Assembly (NCBI RefSeq): GCF_954871325.1
Contig: NC_088776.1
Coordinates: 64,256,954 to 64,320,953 of the forward strand
Reading direction: 5' to 3'
DNA from: Gordionus sp. m RMFG-2023
Lineage: Eukaryota > Nematomorpha > Gordioida > Chordodea > Parachordodidae
Length of the DNA: 64,000 nt
Made by a program: the position numbers and the translations under genes. This document shows positions 63,917-64,000 of the stretch, in pieces; position 1 is the stretch's first letter, and every line of letters starts with the position of its first letter. The notes beneath the pieces were generated by a model. The model worked only from the letters and a program-made list of their open reading frames with translations, made no database searches and was not told the DNA's origin.

Positions 63917-64000
63917 TGTAGAAGGAGTTATTTCTTTATGTGAAATTTATATTTTGAACATTAAGATCTAGAATGAATAATATTTATTAGATAATACATT

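Overview
The window is very AT-rich eukaryotic, almost certainly animal, nuclear DNA. Coding segments stand out as short islands of richer base composition, split by introns with GT...AG ends and buried in a dense layer of short non-autonomous transposons, microsatellites and decayed retroelements. The gene content (an LSM2 subunit, a Golgi nucleotide-sugar transporter and a TRH-type neuropeptide receptor) points to a bilaterian or similar metazoan. I cannot name the species; AT richness, two 41-42 bp introns and swollen receptor loops would fit an AT-rich invertebrate, but that is inference.

Three host genes can be assembled exon by exon with consistent splice phases, all on the + strand. 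(1) 1824-8095 holds the last five exons of an SLC35A-family nucleotide-sugar transporter; its 5' exons lie outside the window. (2) 39142-44981 is a complete three-exon thyrotropin-releasing-hormone-receptor-like GPCR of 1128 residues. It is nearly three times the usual length because the N-terminus, extracellular loop 2, intracellular loop 3 and C-tail are all expanded. (3) 49684-51872 is a complete four-exon LSM2 gene (95 aa) whose first coding exon contributes only the ATG and which has 42 bp and 41 bp introns. An unidentified terminal exon lies at 27608-27725. Weak, AT-rich, coding-like segments occur at 55835-56405 (minus strand) and 57450-58460 (plus strand favoured).

The rest is mobile or repetitive DNA. 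At least four families of short elements with inverted ends recur: family A (about 330 bp, ends reading ACCTAGACTGACGATGC), family B (ends AGACCTGCAGAGGTACC with GGGCCGGGCC cores), family C (ends AGAGATCTGCAAAA, also with GGGCCGG cores) and family D (ends GTTGTTAAACGGC). Copies sit in introns of all three genes. LINE remains include an RTE-type element (54000-55480) and two fragments with restriction-like-endonuclease motifs (7365-7660, 23350-23687); 24400-25060 resembles a decayed Merlin/ISXO2 transposase. At the right end a short LTR element (60954-63342, LTRs about 290 bp, 5 bp target duplication) lies inside a long inverted repeat (60254-63916). Five AAAG/CTTT microsatellites, several minisatellites, a ~160 bp satellite-like array and a TTAGGG-studded array complete the picture. 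There are no bacterial operons, CRISPR arrays or convincing tRNA/rRNA genes.
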